The notes beneath the pieces are model-generated. The model was not told the DNA's origin. It was given only the letters and a program-made list of their open reading frames with translations, and made no database searches. Positions 52,735 through 63,308 of a DNA stretch of 64,000 nucleotides are shown here, one piece after another. Both the position numbers and the translations under genes were made by a program. The stretch is from CAVVEQ01 sp963804865 (GTDB lineage Bacteria; Chloroflexota; Anaerolineae; Anaerolineales; Anaerolineaceae): NCBI GenBank assembly GCA_963804865.1, contig CAWDSH010000001.1, positions 1,364,001-1,428,000 of the forward strand. The letters run 5' to 3'. Every line of letters begins with the position of its first letter. Position 1 is the first letter of the stretch.

Positions 52735-54198
52735 ATGCCTACATTTCTCATCATTCTTTTCGCGATAATCCTCTTTTTGGCGTCCTTTATCCTTTTAAGG
52801 ACTTTATCATTCGCCAAAGCGCAAAAAATGGTTGAACCCGGCGAAAGGGAAGAATTCCTGGAAAATATCCTTGCCGAGCACCTGTCAACCGCGGTGCAAT
52901 GCAAAACAATATCTCAACAGAATCCCGAGAATGTCAATCAGCAAACATTCCTCCAGCTCAGGTTGGTGCTGCAAAAGTTCTTTCCCCGCGTGCATAGGAC
53001 ACTTGAAAAGATCGAATTGGGCACTGACAGCCTGTTTTTCCGGTGGCAGGGCTCGAACCCCGATCTCGATTCGATCGTGTTGACCGGGCACATCGATGTG
53101 GTTCCCGTTGATCCAGCCACGGAATCCTCCTGGCAGCATCCTCCTTTCTCTGGTGCCATTGATGGCGGCTTCGTTTGGGGGCGGGGCACCATCGATGACA
53201 AATCATCGGTGATCACCCTGCTTGAGGCGATTGAGCACTTGATCGGGAATGGCTTCAAACCTGTACGGACAATTTTCCTGGCATTCGGTCATGACGAAGA
53301 AAGCGCCAGCCTGCATGGTGCGCCGTTGATGGCTGGCTGGCTGCAAGAGCATGGCATCACCCCCGCGCTGGTAATGGATGAGGGTGGGCAGATCATGCGG
53401 CAGATCCTGGAGGGTGTGAAAACCCCGCTCGCCATGATCGGCATTGGGGAAAAGGGATACCTGACCGTGGAATTATCCGTTGAAGGCGCTCCGGGACATT
53501 CCGCACAGCCCCCTGATCATACAGCCATTGGCATCCTGGCACAGGCTCTTGTTCGCATCGAAAAGAAGCGCATGCCAGCCAATCCGCATTTCATGCGGAT
53601 GCTCATCCGCGGGTTGGGAAATGCCGCCCCATTCCTTTACCAGGTTTTCTTTGCCAATCTTTGGCTGTTCAAAGGTCTGGCAAGCATGAAATTATCCCGC
53701 GTACCGCTCACCAACGCTGCCATTCGCACAACGACGGCTGTGACGCTGATCACTGGCGGGATCAAGGACAATCTGCTGCCACAATCCGCACACGCGCGGG
53801 TGAATTACCGCATCCTACCCGGGGACTCGATCGCATCCATCATGGATCGCACCCGCAGGATCATTCACGATAATCGTGTCCATCTTCATGCGCTTGAAGG
53901 TCAGGCTTGGGATCCGCCTTTGATCTCAGCACCTGATTCAAGCATTTATCACCTGTTGGAAAAAACGATCAAGCAATTTTTCAATAACAACCCGGTCGCG
54001 CCTTTCATCACCCTGGGCGCCACGGATGCGCATCATTATGCCCCCCTGTGCAAGAATACCTTTCGCTTCACCCCTTTTATCATGGATAAATCGGTTATGC
54101 AGCGGGTGCATGGTGTCAATGAAAGATTGGGCATCGACCAATTGGTAAAAATGGCGCAATTCTATTATGCTTTGATTAAAGAATTGTCCTCATCATGA
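52735..54198 (+). CDS. M20 family metallopeptidase (PM20D1/CPS1-like)
   Basis: 487 residues with an N-terminal membrane anchor (5-22). Zinc ligands and catalytic residues fit M20: TGHIDVVPVD (His, catalytic Asp), RGTIDDKSS (bridging Asp), GHDEESAS (catalytic Glu, Glu ligand), and the C-terminal His in GATDAHHYA. A dimerisation domain insert is at about 240-370 (GAPGHSAQPPDH). The overall type is the carboxypeptidase S/PM20D1 group, which works on N-acyl amino acids or dipeptides. The gene is 22 bp downstream of the PLD gene. Confidence 0.92.
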   Translation: MPTFLIILFAIILFLASFILLRTLSFAKAQKMVEPGEREEFLENILAEHLSTAVQCKTISQQNPENVNQQTFLQLRLVLQKFFPRVHRTLEKIELGTDSLFFRWQGSNPDLDSIVLTGHIDVVPVDPATESSWQHPPFSGAIDGGFVWGRGTIDDKSSVITLLEAIEHLIGNGFKPVRTIFLAFGHDEESASLHGAPLMAGWLQEHGITPALVMDEGGQIMRQILEGVKTPLAMIGIGEKGYLTVELSVEGAPGHSAQPPDHTAIGILAQALVRIEKKRMPANPHFMRMLIRGLGNAAPFLYQVFFANLWLFKGLASMKLSRVPLTNAAIRTTTAVTLITGGIKDNLLPQSAHARVNYRILPGDSIASIMDRTRRIIHDNRVHLHALEGQAWDPPLISAPDSSIYHLLEKTIKQFFNNNPVAPFITLGATDAHHYAPLCKNTFRFTPFIMDKSVMQRVHGVNERLGIDQLVKMAQFYYALIKELSSS

Positions 54199-54246
54199 TC
54201 TATCCTGATGAATTTTATATTTTGATCTCGATTCCGGGCAAGTCTC

Positions 54247-55818
54247 ATGTCAGCTGATCGATCCGACCGCTCTCACCCATTTCCCTTTTACCCGTTTCTT
54301 CTGGCAGTTTATCCCATTCTTGCCTTACTGGCAGCCAATGTCAGTGAAGTGGAAGTCCAGGTGGCTTTTCGACCGGTGCTGGTTTCACTTCTATTGGCAT
54401 CATTCCTTTTTTTGATATTGCGATTTATTTTCAAAGACTGGCACAAAGCGGGCATAACACTGGCCTTTTTTCTTCTTCTCTTCTTTTCTTATGGGCATAT
54501 CTATAATCTTATAAAAAACACAGAGCTGCTGGGATTGAATATCGGCCGCCACCGTGTCTTGGCTGTCGTTTTTCTCTTGCTTACGCTTGGGGGGACCTGG
54601 TTGATCCTCAAGCGCTTCAAGACCAACAGGACGTTTACATGGGCTGCGAATATTATTACCCTGGCCATGGTTTGTTTTTCCCTTATTCAGATCGGTTTTT
54701 TTCACTTACAAACCAAAAAAACAATCCTGCCGTCCGCGAATGAAGCTTCTCAAAACAACAATGATCTTGTGGTCTCCGACCCCGCGCCGGATATCTATTA
54801 CATCATCCTCGATATGTACACCCGCGCGGATGTCTTGCGCAGCGATTTTGATTATGACAACAGCCAATTCATCGATGAATTGGAAAAGATGGGCTTCTAC
54901 GTAGCAGATTGCAGTCGCAGCAACTACACCCAAACGGAACTTTCATTAAGCTCTTCGCTGAATATGGATTATTTACCCCAATTGAATCCCGGCTTCTCCC
55001 CGGATAAAATCGATATGGATTCGTTAACTCCTCTTCTCAAGCAAAGCAGGCTGCGTACTTTACTTGAAGAAGCAGGCTATCAAAGTGTGGCTTTTGAAAC
55101 AGGATACTTTTGGGATTCGTGGACCGATGCAGCTAATTACCTGGAACCGGGCAATCAATATGGACTTCTACGCGAGGTAACTCCTTTTGAATCGCTCGCG
55201 ATCCAGACCACTGCCGGTTTGATCTTGACGGATACACAAGCCCTGGTTTCCAAATCCGCGATCAATTCAATAAATAATCCATTTGGTGAGTACGTCGATC
55301 GTCAGCGATTTATTCTCGATCAAATGGAGAATATCGCCACCTTTGCTGGGCCAAAACTGGTTTTTGCGCACATCATGATTCCCCACTATCCTTTTATCTT
55401 CAAAGCTGATGGATCGCTGCAGACAGACCTGGGTTTCTACAGCGAGCACAATACTCCCATCGACGAGGAACATTATCGGGGTGGATATGTTGCCCAGGTC
55501 CAATTCATCAACCAGCGTACGCTATCTTTTCTGAAGCGCATCCTGGAACAATCGAAGCGCCCCGTGATAATCATCCTGCAGGGTGATCACGGAGCGCGCA
55601 ATGAGAATCGCCTGGCAATCCTCAATGCGTATTATTTACCAAATGGCAGCCAGGATCTGTATGCCAATATATCGCCGGTGAACACATTCAGGGTGATATT
55701 GAATGACTATTTTGGAACCAAATTCGACTTGCTACCTGATAAGAGCTATTCCTCAGTGGTTTCAAAACCATTTGACTTCACTGAAGTGGCTGAGAATTCT
55801 CCAGCCTGCATACCCTGA
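54247..55818 (+). CDS. Membrane-bound sulfatase/alkaline phosphatase superfamily protein
   Basis: 523 residues. Five membrane helices at about 15-160, then an extracytoplasmic hydrolase domain (about 180-505). PDIYYIILDMYTRADVL brings the first metal Asp; a nucleophile Thr or Ser is likely in NYTQTELSLSSSLNMDY; the other metal site is GDHGARNE. The layout is like LTA synthase-type or phosphoethanolamine transferases, but sequence is closer to bacterial 'sulfatase-like membrane proteins'. The substrate is unknown. It is 48 bases after the M20 peptidase gene and may be co-transcribed. Confidence 0.85.
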   Translation: MSADRSDRSHPFPFYPFLLAVYPILALLAANVSEVEVQVAFRPVLVSLLLASFLFLILRFIFKDWHKAGITLAFFLLLFFSYGHIYNLIKNTELLGLNIGRHRVLAVVFLLLTLGGTWLILKRFKTNRTFTWAANIITLAMVCFSLIQIGFFHLQTKKTILPSANEASQNNNDLVVSDPAPDIYYIILDMYTRADVLRSDFDYDNSQFIDELEKMGFYVADCSRSNYTQTELSLSSSLNMDYLPQLNPGFSPDKIDMDSLTPLLKQSRLRTLLEEAGYQSVAFETGYFWDSWTDAANYLEPGNQYGLLREVTPFESLAIQTTAGLILTDTQALVSKSAINSINNPFGEYVDRQRFILDQMENIATFAGPKLVFAHIMIPHYPFIFKADGSLQTDLGFYSEHNTPIDEEHYRGGYVAQVQFINQRTLSFLKRILEQSKRPVIIILQGDHGARNENRLAILNAYYLPNGSQDLYANISPVNTFRVILNDYFGTKFDLLPDKSYSSVVSKPFDFTEVAENSPACIP

Positions 55819-55819
55819 C

Positions 55820-56831
55820 TCAGCGTGAGATGCGGGCACGCATCACAAATCGATCCACCGCCCCAAACTTATACTTGTAATCTTCATTGCCGCGCATAAA
55901 ATCAAATTCGGTCTTCTTGTTCTCGTTCGCCCATTTGAGCAGGTAACCCAAAAGCACCCAACCGGGGGAATACTCCATGAACTGGCGGTCGATTCCAGAA
56001 TTGTATATCCACATTCTGTTGAGATAGTCAAAGCTCATATAACCGGCTGCTTTTTCGCCGCCCACTTCGAGAAACGAGAGATTCAAACAACCGGCATCAA
56101 AGGCGCAGCGGGCACTGTTGCGCATATGGTCGCGCATCAAGGGTGTGAGGAATTTAGCCTTGTCGGGGTCGTTGGCCATCAAAGCCATGAATGATTCGAT
56201 GGATGCATCCAGTTGACTGGCATCATCCAGGATATACCACCGCACGCTGCTGCCGGCTTCTTCCACGCGGCGCATCTTGCGCCGGAGCTCATGCCTTTGT
56301 TTCTTGTCGATGCCCGCCAGGTAGGATTCCCAATCACCGGGTAACGGGATATACGGCGAATGCTGCAGCTGGCTTATGGATGCCTTCCAGGCATGCGTCC
56401 CGGCAGCTTTTTGAAGCAATTCCAGGGAAGGTGATCCTGAAAGAATATTGAATAAATCCAAAGCTTCCCACCCGACCCGCACTGTTTGAATCAAGGAAAG
56501 TCAACAATCCTGAAATGAAGGCTTCCGCATCCGGTGAGCGCACGATCAAATCCAGGTAATCCGATATCTCGATGCTACCCAGGAGGAGCAGCGATTTTTT
56601 ACCCTCATATTCAGCGAGGAACAATGGCGCGATGCCGATCAACCTGTCCTGTTCGCGCGCAGTGATGATCATGAGTTCGGACTGTGGCCATTCACCACCA
56701 CCACGTGTCTCCCACCAGGTTTTAAGGTATTCATAACGCAGGAAGGGAACGTGGGAAATACTCTCATCGAGCAACCCGTTCCATTCCTTTTCAATTGAGT
56801 CTGGAAAATCCTTGTAAATGGAAAAATCCAA
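55820..56831 (-). CDS. FemAB/BioF2-like acyltransferase (GNAT fold), one frameshift
   Basis: About 335 residues when joined. The N-terminal half (56831 to about 56490) has HVPFLRYEYLKTWWETRGGG, LIGIAPLFLAEYEGKKSL and ISDYLDLIV. The C-terminal half has LAGIDKKQRHELRRKMRRVE, GEKAAGYMSFDYLNRMWIYNSG and SPGWVLLGYLLKWA, together the signature of the PF13480 'acetyltransf_6/BioF2-like' family. The frame changes near 56492; removing one G of GGG gives SAGRVEALDLFNIL. Members modify cell-wall or capsule precursors. The stop lies two bases from the convergent sulfatase-like gene. Confidence 0.85.
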
Positions 56832-56865
56832 TTAACTGATCATCCTTCCAATGAGATTTCCATGA

Positions 56866-57579
56866 TCATCCCCGTTCGACCGGGGATTGTATTCCGGATG
56901 TTTCGAGTCGATATCCATATCCACGAACGGTGACCACCAGGCAGGGATTGGCAGGATCCTTCTCGATCTTTTTTCGCAGCAGCCAGATATATCGTCGAAC
57001 AGCAGTGGTTTCTTCCTGGCGGTATGAACCCCACACTTCCTGGATCATATCCGCTTCCGAAACTGCCTTTCCCTGGTGCCTGGCAAGCACCTCCAGTAAT
57101 CGGAATTCGGTGGGCGTTAGAGGCAAGAGCTTCCCTTTGGATGTCACCTGCCGCTTATCCAGGTCGATCGTCAGGTCACCGCAAATTATCACGTTGGGAA
57201 TGCCATCTTCCCTCTGGCGGGAACGGTGCAGCACTGCCTGGATGCGGGCAGCCAGTTCGGCAAATGAAAAGGGCTTGGTTACATAATCATCAACCCCCAG
57301 CTTGAACCCGCGCAACTTATCGGCCTCGCTTGATTTTCCGGTGAGCAAAATGATGGGAATGTTGGTCATTTCTCGTAACCGGGCACACACCTCCCAGCCG
57401 TCCATTCCTGGCATCATCACGTCGAGCACAGCCAGATTGGGGTGATCCTGGTAGGCGATTTTCAGGGCTTCCGGGCCACTCCTGGCCGTCACAACATCAA
57501 AGGGGTACTCTTGAAAGAAATCTGTCAGAAAACGGATCAGGGTTGCGTCATCATCCACGATCAATATTTTTTCACGCAT
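56866..57579 (-). CDS. OmpR/PhoB-type response regulator
   Basis: 237 residues from ATG 57579, where the sequence MREKILIVDDDATLIRF is the natural start of a receiver; a longer frame reads into the kinase. The phospho-acceptor Asp is in LAVLDVMMPGMDGW (about residue 51), the Lys in VTKPFSF. The winged-helix DNA-binding domain (about 135-225) has LTPTEFRLLEVLARHQGKAV and AVRRYIWLLRKKIE. The ATG overlaps the end of the sensor kinase gene by eight bases, so both are coupled. Confidence 0.95.
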   Translation of the reverse strand: MREKILIVDDDATLIRFLTDFFQEYPFDVVTARSGPEALKIAYQDHPNLAVLDVMMPGMDGWEVCARLREMTNIPIILLTGKSSEADKLRGFKLGVDDYVTKPFSFAELAARIQAVLHRSRQREDGIPNVIICGDLTIDLDKRQVTSKGKLLPLTPTEFRLLEVLARHQGKAVSEADMIQEVWGSYRQEETTAVRRYIWLLRKKIEKDPANPCLVVTVRGYGYRLETSGIQSPVERG

Positions 57580-59761
57580 GCTTCCCCTCACTTGCCTTGA
57601 CCAGCGGCAGCCAACAGGTAAACCTGGCTCCGCTGCCCTCAAGATTCTCCACTTCAATGATCCCATCCATGGCTTCGACCAACCTCTTCACGATATATAA
57701 TCCCATGCCGTGACCATAAATGGTTTTGGCATCCTCTGTATTGTACCTATAAAAACGGTCGAATAGAAACGGAATGGCTTCCTCGGGCAGGCCGGCACCC
57801 TCATCTGAAACCGAAATCCAACCTTTTTCTTTTTCCGTTCCAGCCTCGACGGTTATCTTTCCTTCAGGCGCATATTTAAGGGCATTATCCAGCAGGTGAA
57901 AAAGAATGCTATTAAGTGCTTTTTCGTCTGCCAGGAAATCGGGTAATCTGCCGGGTAATTCCCAGCTGATGCGGTTGGCACCCTCAAGGTGAAGCATTTG
58001 CTGCTGCATGTTCTTTGAAATGTTCTCGATGGAGACCGGTCCGGGATATAGTGGGATCCGGCCCGCATCCAGCGCGGAAATATCGAGGATGGTTTCAACA
58101 AAGCGGGTCAGCCGGGTGATTTCCGCCTCCACCAGTTCAAGGGTTTGAACCGTGCGGGCTGGGAGCTGCCTGCTTAATACCAGCTCGATCCCGCCATTGA
58201 TATTTGTTAATGGCGCACGCAGCTCGTGTGAAACCAGCGCTACAAAATCAGATTTCAGTTGATCCAATTTGTGTAAAGCAAGGTTTTGTTGTTCCAGCTG
58301 AGCGTAGGCTTCGCTCAAGTTTGCGGTTTTTTCTGCAACTTTTTGTTCCAATTGGGCATTCATGGCTTCCAGCGCGTCATGCGCCGAAGTCAATTGTTCG
58401 TAGGCGGATTGCAGGGCTGCTTGCTGCTGTTTTTGTTCGCGCAGGTCATGCGCTGTGCCAGCCAGTGAGAGACGATCACTGCCCCCGGGTTGAACAGGTC
58501 TCAGGGACAAAAGAATCGGGATCTTCTCACCTTCGCTGCCAATTAAAGTTGTCTCCCCAGTCCAACCGCCGCTCTTTCGCAGCTCCGTCATTCTTCCGGC
58601 TCCCAGCTCAATTGGGATGATGCTGCCCAGGGAAAGCCCGGTAAGATCCTGGACAGTCTTAGATCCGGTGATTTCCTGCAATGCCGGGTTCACCAGGCGC
58701 AGCCTCCCGCGGTTATCACAGACGAAGGCCGGTTCCGCAAGGCTGTTCACCAGGCTGGCGTACTGCTTGAATTCCACTTCACCCGCCGTTACGCCCTGCC
58801 GGGCGATCAAACCCAGACCGAGGATAATCGTCACCCAGAAACCCAGGGTGACGCCTCCTCCGCTTATCTGCCAGGTGAGCAGCGAATACCATCCCAGGAT
58901 CAATACCGATAACAGCGGGAGAAGAGATTGCAGCCTGGTGAAGATTCCGGAGATTATGGCTGGCATGCTGCTTGATTTCGGTGTCAGCTGGGAAAGGGCA
59001 GCCAGGATCATGGCGCAATCTCCAATCACCCAGCCAAGATCGACGAGACTGCCGACCATGTAGGACCCTGCCAGCAACTGCGAAGAATAGGAGAAGTCTG
59101 AAATGGTAAATGCCAGTAATCCTATGGTGATCCAAAACATCGGCATGCCTTGCAATTTGGCATCGTTTACCAGGAACAGGATCATCAATAAGATGAGCAG
59201 CCCGAGATCAATGACCGGCATGATGACGGAAAATATTGCAGGGGAGAAATTGAAGCGCAAGGGTGCAAATACCGGCTGGATGACTGCCAGCCAAACAATG
59301 GTGATTACGGCAATGGTGGTTAATGAAACATCAATAAAGAGCAAAACCCGGCTGGGATTGGTCCTCGCAGCACGCGGATAACGGATCAATCCCACGGTCA
59401 GCGCGATCGCAGCAAGGGGGAAAAAGAGCTCAAGTACCTGTTGAAAAGTGGGCGAACCGATCTGAAGCACCTCAAGAATAAATCGCCCGAGATCACCCAG
59501 TACGTTGATCCCCATCCCGACAGCCACCCAGAACCAGGCTGAGTGAAATTGAGTTGAAACCGTTAATTCAGATGTCCGATAGGCGAGAAAAACTGCAGCC
59601 ATTGCTGTAAAAACCAGTGTCAGGCTGCCCAGCAACAATCGCTCGCGCAGGTCGCTCCCCCCCCATAACAGCCACACGCAATACAGCAGCAATAAGAAGA
59701 CCGCTGCCACGGTCACCATGCTGCGCGCTGTTTTTAAATCATTTCTATGAGGGATTGCCAT
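57572..59761 (-). CDS. Membrane sensor histidine kinase with PAS domain
   Basis: 729 residues. The N-terminal half has about nine membrane helices without a large extracytoplasmic loop, so it senses in or at the membrane. A PAS domain (about 330-450) is followed by a coiled coil (about 450-495), HisKA with SHELRAPLTNI (phospho-His about 515) and HATPase: LLDNALKYAPEGK (N box), SDEGAGLPEE (G1) and GHGMGLYIVKRL (G2). It forms a two-component system with the OmpR-type regulator downstream. The signal is unknown. Confidence 0.93.
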   Translation of the reverse strand: MAIPHRNDLKTARSMVTVAAVFLLLLYCVWLLWGGSDLRERLLLGSLTLVFTAMAAVFLAYRTSELTVSTQFHSAWFWVAVGMGINVLGDLGRFILEVLQIGSPTFQQVLELFFPLAAIALTVGLIRYPRAARTNPSRVLLFIDVSLTTIAVITIVWLAVIQPVFAPLRFNFSPAIFSVIMPVIDLGLLILLMILFLVNDAKLQGMPMFWITIGLLAFTISDFSYSSQLLAGSYMVGSLVDLGWVIGDCAMILAALSQLTPKSSSMPAIISGIFTRLQSLLPLLSVLILGWYSLLTWQISGGGVTLGFWVTIILGLGLIARQGVTAGEVEFKQYASLVNSLAEPAFVCDNRGRLRLVNPALQEITGSKTVQDLTGLSLGSIIPIELGAGRMTELRKSGGWTGETTLIGSEGEKIPILLSLRPVQPGGSDRLSLAGTAHDLREQKQQQAALQSAYEQLTSAHDALEAMNAQLEQKVAEKTANLSEAYAQLEQQNLALHKLDQLKSDFVALVSHELRAPLTNINGGIELVLSRQLPARTVQTLELVEAEITRLTRFVETILDISALDAGRIPLYPGPVSIENISKNMQQQMLHLEGANRISWELPGRLPDFLADEKALNSILFHLLDNALKYAPEGKITVEAGTEKEKGWISVSDEGAGLPEEAIPFLFDRFYRYNTEDAKTIYGHGMGLYIVKRLVEAMDGIIEVENLEGSGARFTCWLPLVKASEGKHA

Positions 59762-59838
59762 GATTAGATTCTACACATCGAAATGAACGACTGCAAGTTA
59801 CGAATTCGTAAGGTTTTTGATAAACGGTCCAGCTGCGT

Positions 59839-60810
59839 TTAGATCACCTGCGCCCAGTTCAGGCTCAAAGTGAGTAAATTGAATAACACATGCGCCAGGA
59901 TGGCTGTTTTAATACCATACTGCGATCTTAGCCACCCACTTGCAAAGCCAAATAATACGGCTGGCAGGAATAAAAACGGTCGAAATTGAAGTATTCCAAA
60001 TAAGGTCGAGCTGATCAGGATCCCGGTCAACCATCCGGTTCGGTTCTCAAGATGACTCATCAGCCTTTCACGATAAAAAACCTCTTCCGCCCAGGGACCA
60101 ATGGTCAATCCAATGACCGCGGTGATCCAGAATACCGGCATGAAGACTTCACCATCCACGGGGCTGTTGAAATAAATCTGCCCGGTCAGCCAGTGGGATT
60201 CGATGCTGATCAGAAATCGTGCTGCCAGCCATGAACCCAATCCGAAGAGGATTGCCATGATAAGGCGCCGCGAAAGCAACACTTGCTTCCATTCGTTGAT
60301 GCTTACCCGGATTGCTGAACGCACTGCATCGTTCTGATCCTTTTTCTGGTGTTTTCTTTGAGACGCGCACATGATCCAGGCCAAAACGCTGACCTGTACC
60401 AGCCACAGCACCGGCAGGCGGGATATCCAGAGAAAATACGAGGAGAGGGAGTTGACCAGCCAGTTTTGAGAATAGGCAATATAAGCAAATACCATCACAA
60501 ACAGGGATATGGCAGGGACAAAATAGGCAAGCACGATCACCTGCCAATCCGAAAATCTCACCTCTACACGCTGCTTCTTCCTGGCAGCCAGGCTCATCGC
60601 TGCAAATCCTAGGATAAGGAAATTAAAGGCGATGCCAAAGAGGATCGCCATCTTTAATTCAGGCGCGATGGCGGGATTATCCACGATCCATTTCAATCCA
60701 AGGAAGATCAACAGGGCACCCAGGATGACGCCGGCGATGGCAAAGAAGGTGGCTCGCAGTGAAATGCGAGCCACTTTCATTGAATTGTCAGTTTTCTTAC
60801 CGGATTCCAT
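59839..60810 (-). CDS. CPBP-family intramembrane protein (type II CAAX prenyl endopeptidase-like)
   Basis: 323 residues with about eight membrane helices. Motif 1 is clear: AEEVFYRERL (Glu-Glu-x3-Arg). In motif 2, where F-x3-H is usual, the sequence reads STLFGILQFRPF, with Gln at the His position. Motif 3 has the His and Asn in LAHVLFNLL. In the CPBP/Abi family these residues form a glutamate protease site in the membrane. The Gln leaves activity in doubt. The gene is alone in its unit and is next to the Thr/Pro tail of the TadE gene. Confidence 0.87.
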   Translation of the reverse strand: MESGKKTDNSMKVARISLRATFFAIAGVILGALLIFLGLKWIVDNPAIAPELKMAILFGIAFNFLILGFAAMSLAARKKQRVEVRFSDWQVIVLAYFVPAISLFVMVFAYIAYSQNWLVNSLSSYFLWISRLPVLWLVQVSVLAWIMCASQRKHQKKDQNDAVRSAIRVSINEWKQVLLSRRLIMAILFGLGSWLAARFLISIESHWLTGQIYFNSPVDGEVFMPVFWITAVIGLTIGPWAEEVFYRERLMSHLENRTGWLTGILISSTLFGILQFRPFLFLPAVLFGFASGWLRSQYGIKTAILAHVLFNLLTLSLNWAQVI

Positions 60811-60831
60811 TAACCAGGCAGCATGCGGATA

Positions 60832-63303
60832 TTATGGTGTCGGCGTCGGGCAGCCGCCCAGCTCGATCGGGATCTGGCACGGCGTCGCTGTATTGGTCGG
60901 CATGTTGGTGTTGGTCGGCGTCAGTGAGCGCGTCGGTGTCCGCGTGATGGTGGCGGTCAGGGTCGTTGTGCGGGTCGGTGTCAGGGTCACTGTCCTGGTC
61001 GCTGTCCGGGTGGGTGTCAGCGTGAACGTTGCGGTAACGGTCGGTGTCAATGTGACTGTCGATGTCCGGGTTACTGTACTCGTGTAGGTGCGTGTCGGAG
61101 TCAATGTAATGGTGTTCGTATTGGTCGGCGTGTATTGTAATTGTGGGCGTCCGGGTTACCGTGCGTGTGTAAGTACTTGTTGGTGTCAATGTAATGGTCG
61201 GAGTCTGCGTGATCGTGCGCGTGTAGGTCCGCGTCGGGGTCAGTGTGATCGTTGGCGTCAACGTGATCGTTGGTGTTAAAGTGATGGTCCGCGTTACTGT
61301 CTGTGTATATGTGACGGTAGGCGTTCGCGTTATCGGTGGGTGTACGCGTGATGGTGCGGGTGCGTGTCGGGGTCGGGGTGTTGGCACCAATGTAGAAAGT
61401 ATCCACCACCACATTGGATTTCCTGCGCACGTCGTTGTTGCGCGTCAGCACCACCAGCGTGTAAGAACCGCTCGTCAATGATCCCGGCATTCGCAGAACC
61501 CTGCCGCCATGTCTGGGTATAGGGATTTCGGCTGGTGCATCCACCACCGAAGATGCAGAACGGCGCGCTGGTATCGCTGGACCAGTTGACCAGGTAGCCA
61601 TTCTCATCATAAACATAGAAGTACACGTAGTTGGTATTGGTATCGTCGCCGTTGATCCTGGCGCGGATCCAGAAAGCCGAAGAGATGGGATTGGCTGAAT
61701 AGATGATCTCGATCGATGGACCTGTGCGCCCGGACATGGTCATCTCGCAGACCGTGGCATCATCGCCGGTGTGACCGATCTTGTACTGCACGTAGCCGGT
61801 GAAATCGCTCGGCCAGTAGAAGTCCTGTGCAGTGCTTGGGGCAGGCGGTGAGATCAGCAGCGCCTTGGTCGGTACTGCATCCATCGGGTATTGGCGGTAG
61901 TTGGGTGTCACCCAGAATTTGAACGGGTCAGTCGTAATTCCATTTGAACCAGCTCGAGTTGAGAGGAACGATCTCGAACGGGGTCGTGAAGGTATGGGTG
62001 TAGGCAAAGGGTCCCGTATCGGCTGCATCATAGATCACGTTGGTGTTGCCGTTCCAGGCGTAGTAATCAAAGATATGCCCGTCCATGGGATCCTGGAATT
62101 CATTATGGAAGCTGCCGTTCCAGGTCATCCCGGCTGCGGTGATGAATACGGAGAAATCGGGGTCAGTATTCTCGAGGAATGACTCAAGGATATCCCCGCC
62201 GCTGGCCAGGTCCTGGATGGCGAGCAGCTCACCAGTATTGGTCTGTCCTTCGGTATCGTTTTGAAGGATCGCGCACGCAGGTGTACGGGTCGCAGTGGCT
62301 GTGGGTGTCTCCGTGACGGTCGGTGTTTCGGTTACCGTCGGTGTTTCGGTGGGGTCGGAGTTTCGGTCACTGTACTCGTTTCGGTGGGTGGCGGCGGGGT
62401 GAAGGTAAAGGTGGGCAGGAAAGCCATGCCGCCGGTCAAACCGGTCACGCGCGAGGTGCGGAATTTCTCAACGATGCCCTCACGCATGGAGGTCAGCCGC
62501 ATGGTTGGCCACCAGGTGCTCAGGAAGGGCGTGATCAGGTTGTGGCGGTAGGTGAGCACCACGCGAACGCGGTCGCCAGGGCCGCCGGCATCGTCGACTG
62601 CGCGCACGCGGGTGAAGGTGACCGCTTCCACCATTTCGCAGTGATCCGGGAAACGGTAATCATTCACGCTGGCGCCGCCGGGGATTGGATCATAAAAATA
62701 AGGATTCGGGTTGATACCGAAAAGCGTGGCATCATCCTGATTTATGCGGTTCGAGCAGATGGTCGTATTGAAATATCCCGGTTCGCTCGGATTACCGCGG
62801 TGATCCTGGTGAAAATCACCGTCATCCAGTGCATTGTGAGCATCATCCAGGAAGGTAAGATATTCGCCGGAAACTGGATCAGCCAGGTCATAGGCAATGC
62901 CTGTGGCACCCCCGAGGGATACATCCCGGATGGAAGGCAGGCGCGCGAAGTCCTGCAGCGGGATGGAGAGATCGTCGATCTGGTTGCCGCCCGCATCGTT
63001 AATCACGCAGTCAGGCTGGCCATCAGCTTGTTCATCAGCGGTCAATGCCAGGTCATCTTTCAAGGCTTCGACAGCCTCATCGCAATAATCAAAATTATAG
63101 TTACCGGTGACTGCGTAGCGAACCCCAAAGCGTGCACCGTTCTCCAGTGCCAGCCAGGCCTGCAGCAGGCGGCCGAACTCGATGATGCCAAAAACAAGCA
63201 GCAGGAGGATCGGCAGGGCAATGGCAAATTCAACCATGCCCTGTGCGGGTGCCTTTTTAAGATGCTTGATGAGGCTGGAAATGGAGGTCTTCATTGTTTT
63301 CAT
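60832..63303 (-). CDS. TadE-like pilus-assembly-type protein with Thr/Pro-rich tail, five frameshifts
   Basis: Combined length about 820 residues. It starts with ATG 63303 (GGAG eight bases upstream). The TadE segment is at about 18-60 (GMVEFAIALPILLLLVFGII, then EFGRLLQ), followed by a secreted part, and a Thr/Pro spacer (PPPPTETSTVTETP). Further parts are read in other frames: GMTWNGSFHNEFQDPMDGHI, FWVTPNYRQYPMDAVPTKA, SGSYTLVVLTRNND. A tail of about 180 residues follows, made of TPTRTxTRTxT repeats and ending MPTNTATPCQIPIEL. The frame changes near 62350, 61940, 61500, 61330 and 61135. The continuity of sense makes one gene likely, though real decay cannot be excluded. It is probably on the cell surface. 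Confidence 0.68.
60840..61385 (-). repeat. Degenerate Thr/Pro-coding low-complexity tract
   Basis: About 545 bp of irregular 6-12 base units coding TPT, TRT, TLT and TIT. On the plus strand it appears as GGTCGGNGTC-like repeats. Array slippage or misassembly is likely here. It forms the C-terminal linker of the TadE protein. Confidence 0.75.
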
Positions 63304-63308
63304 AGCGG

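Noticed and set aside
60840..61385. CRISPR or satellite array
   Set aside because: Unit length is irregular and the reverse strand codes Thr/Pro repeats continuous with the TadE protein; no spacers of constant length.
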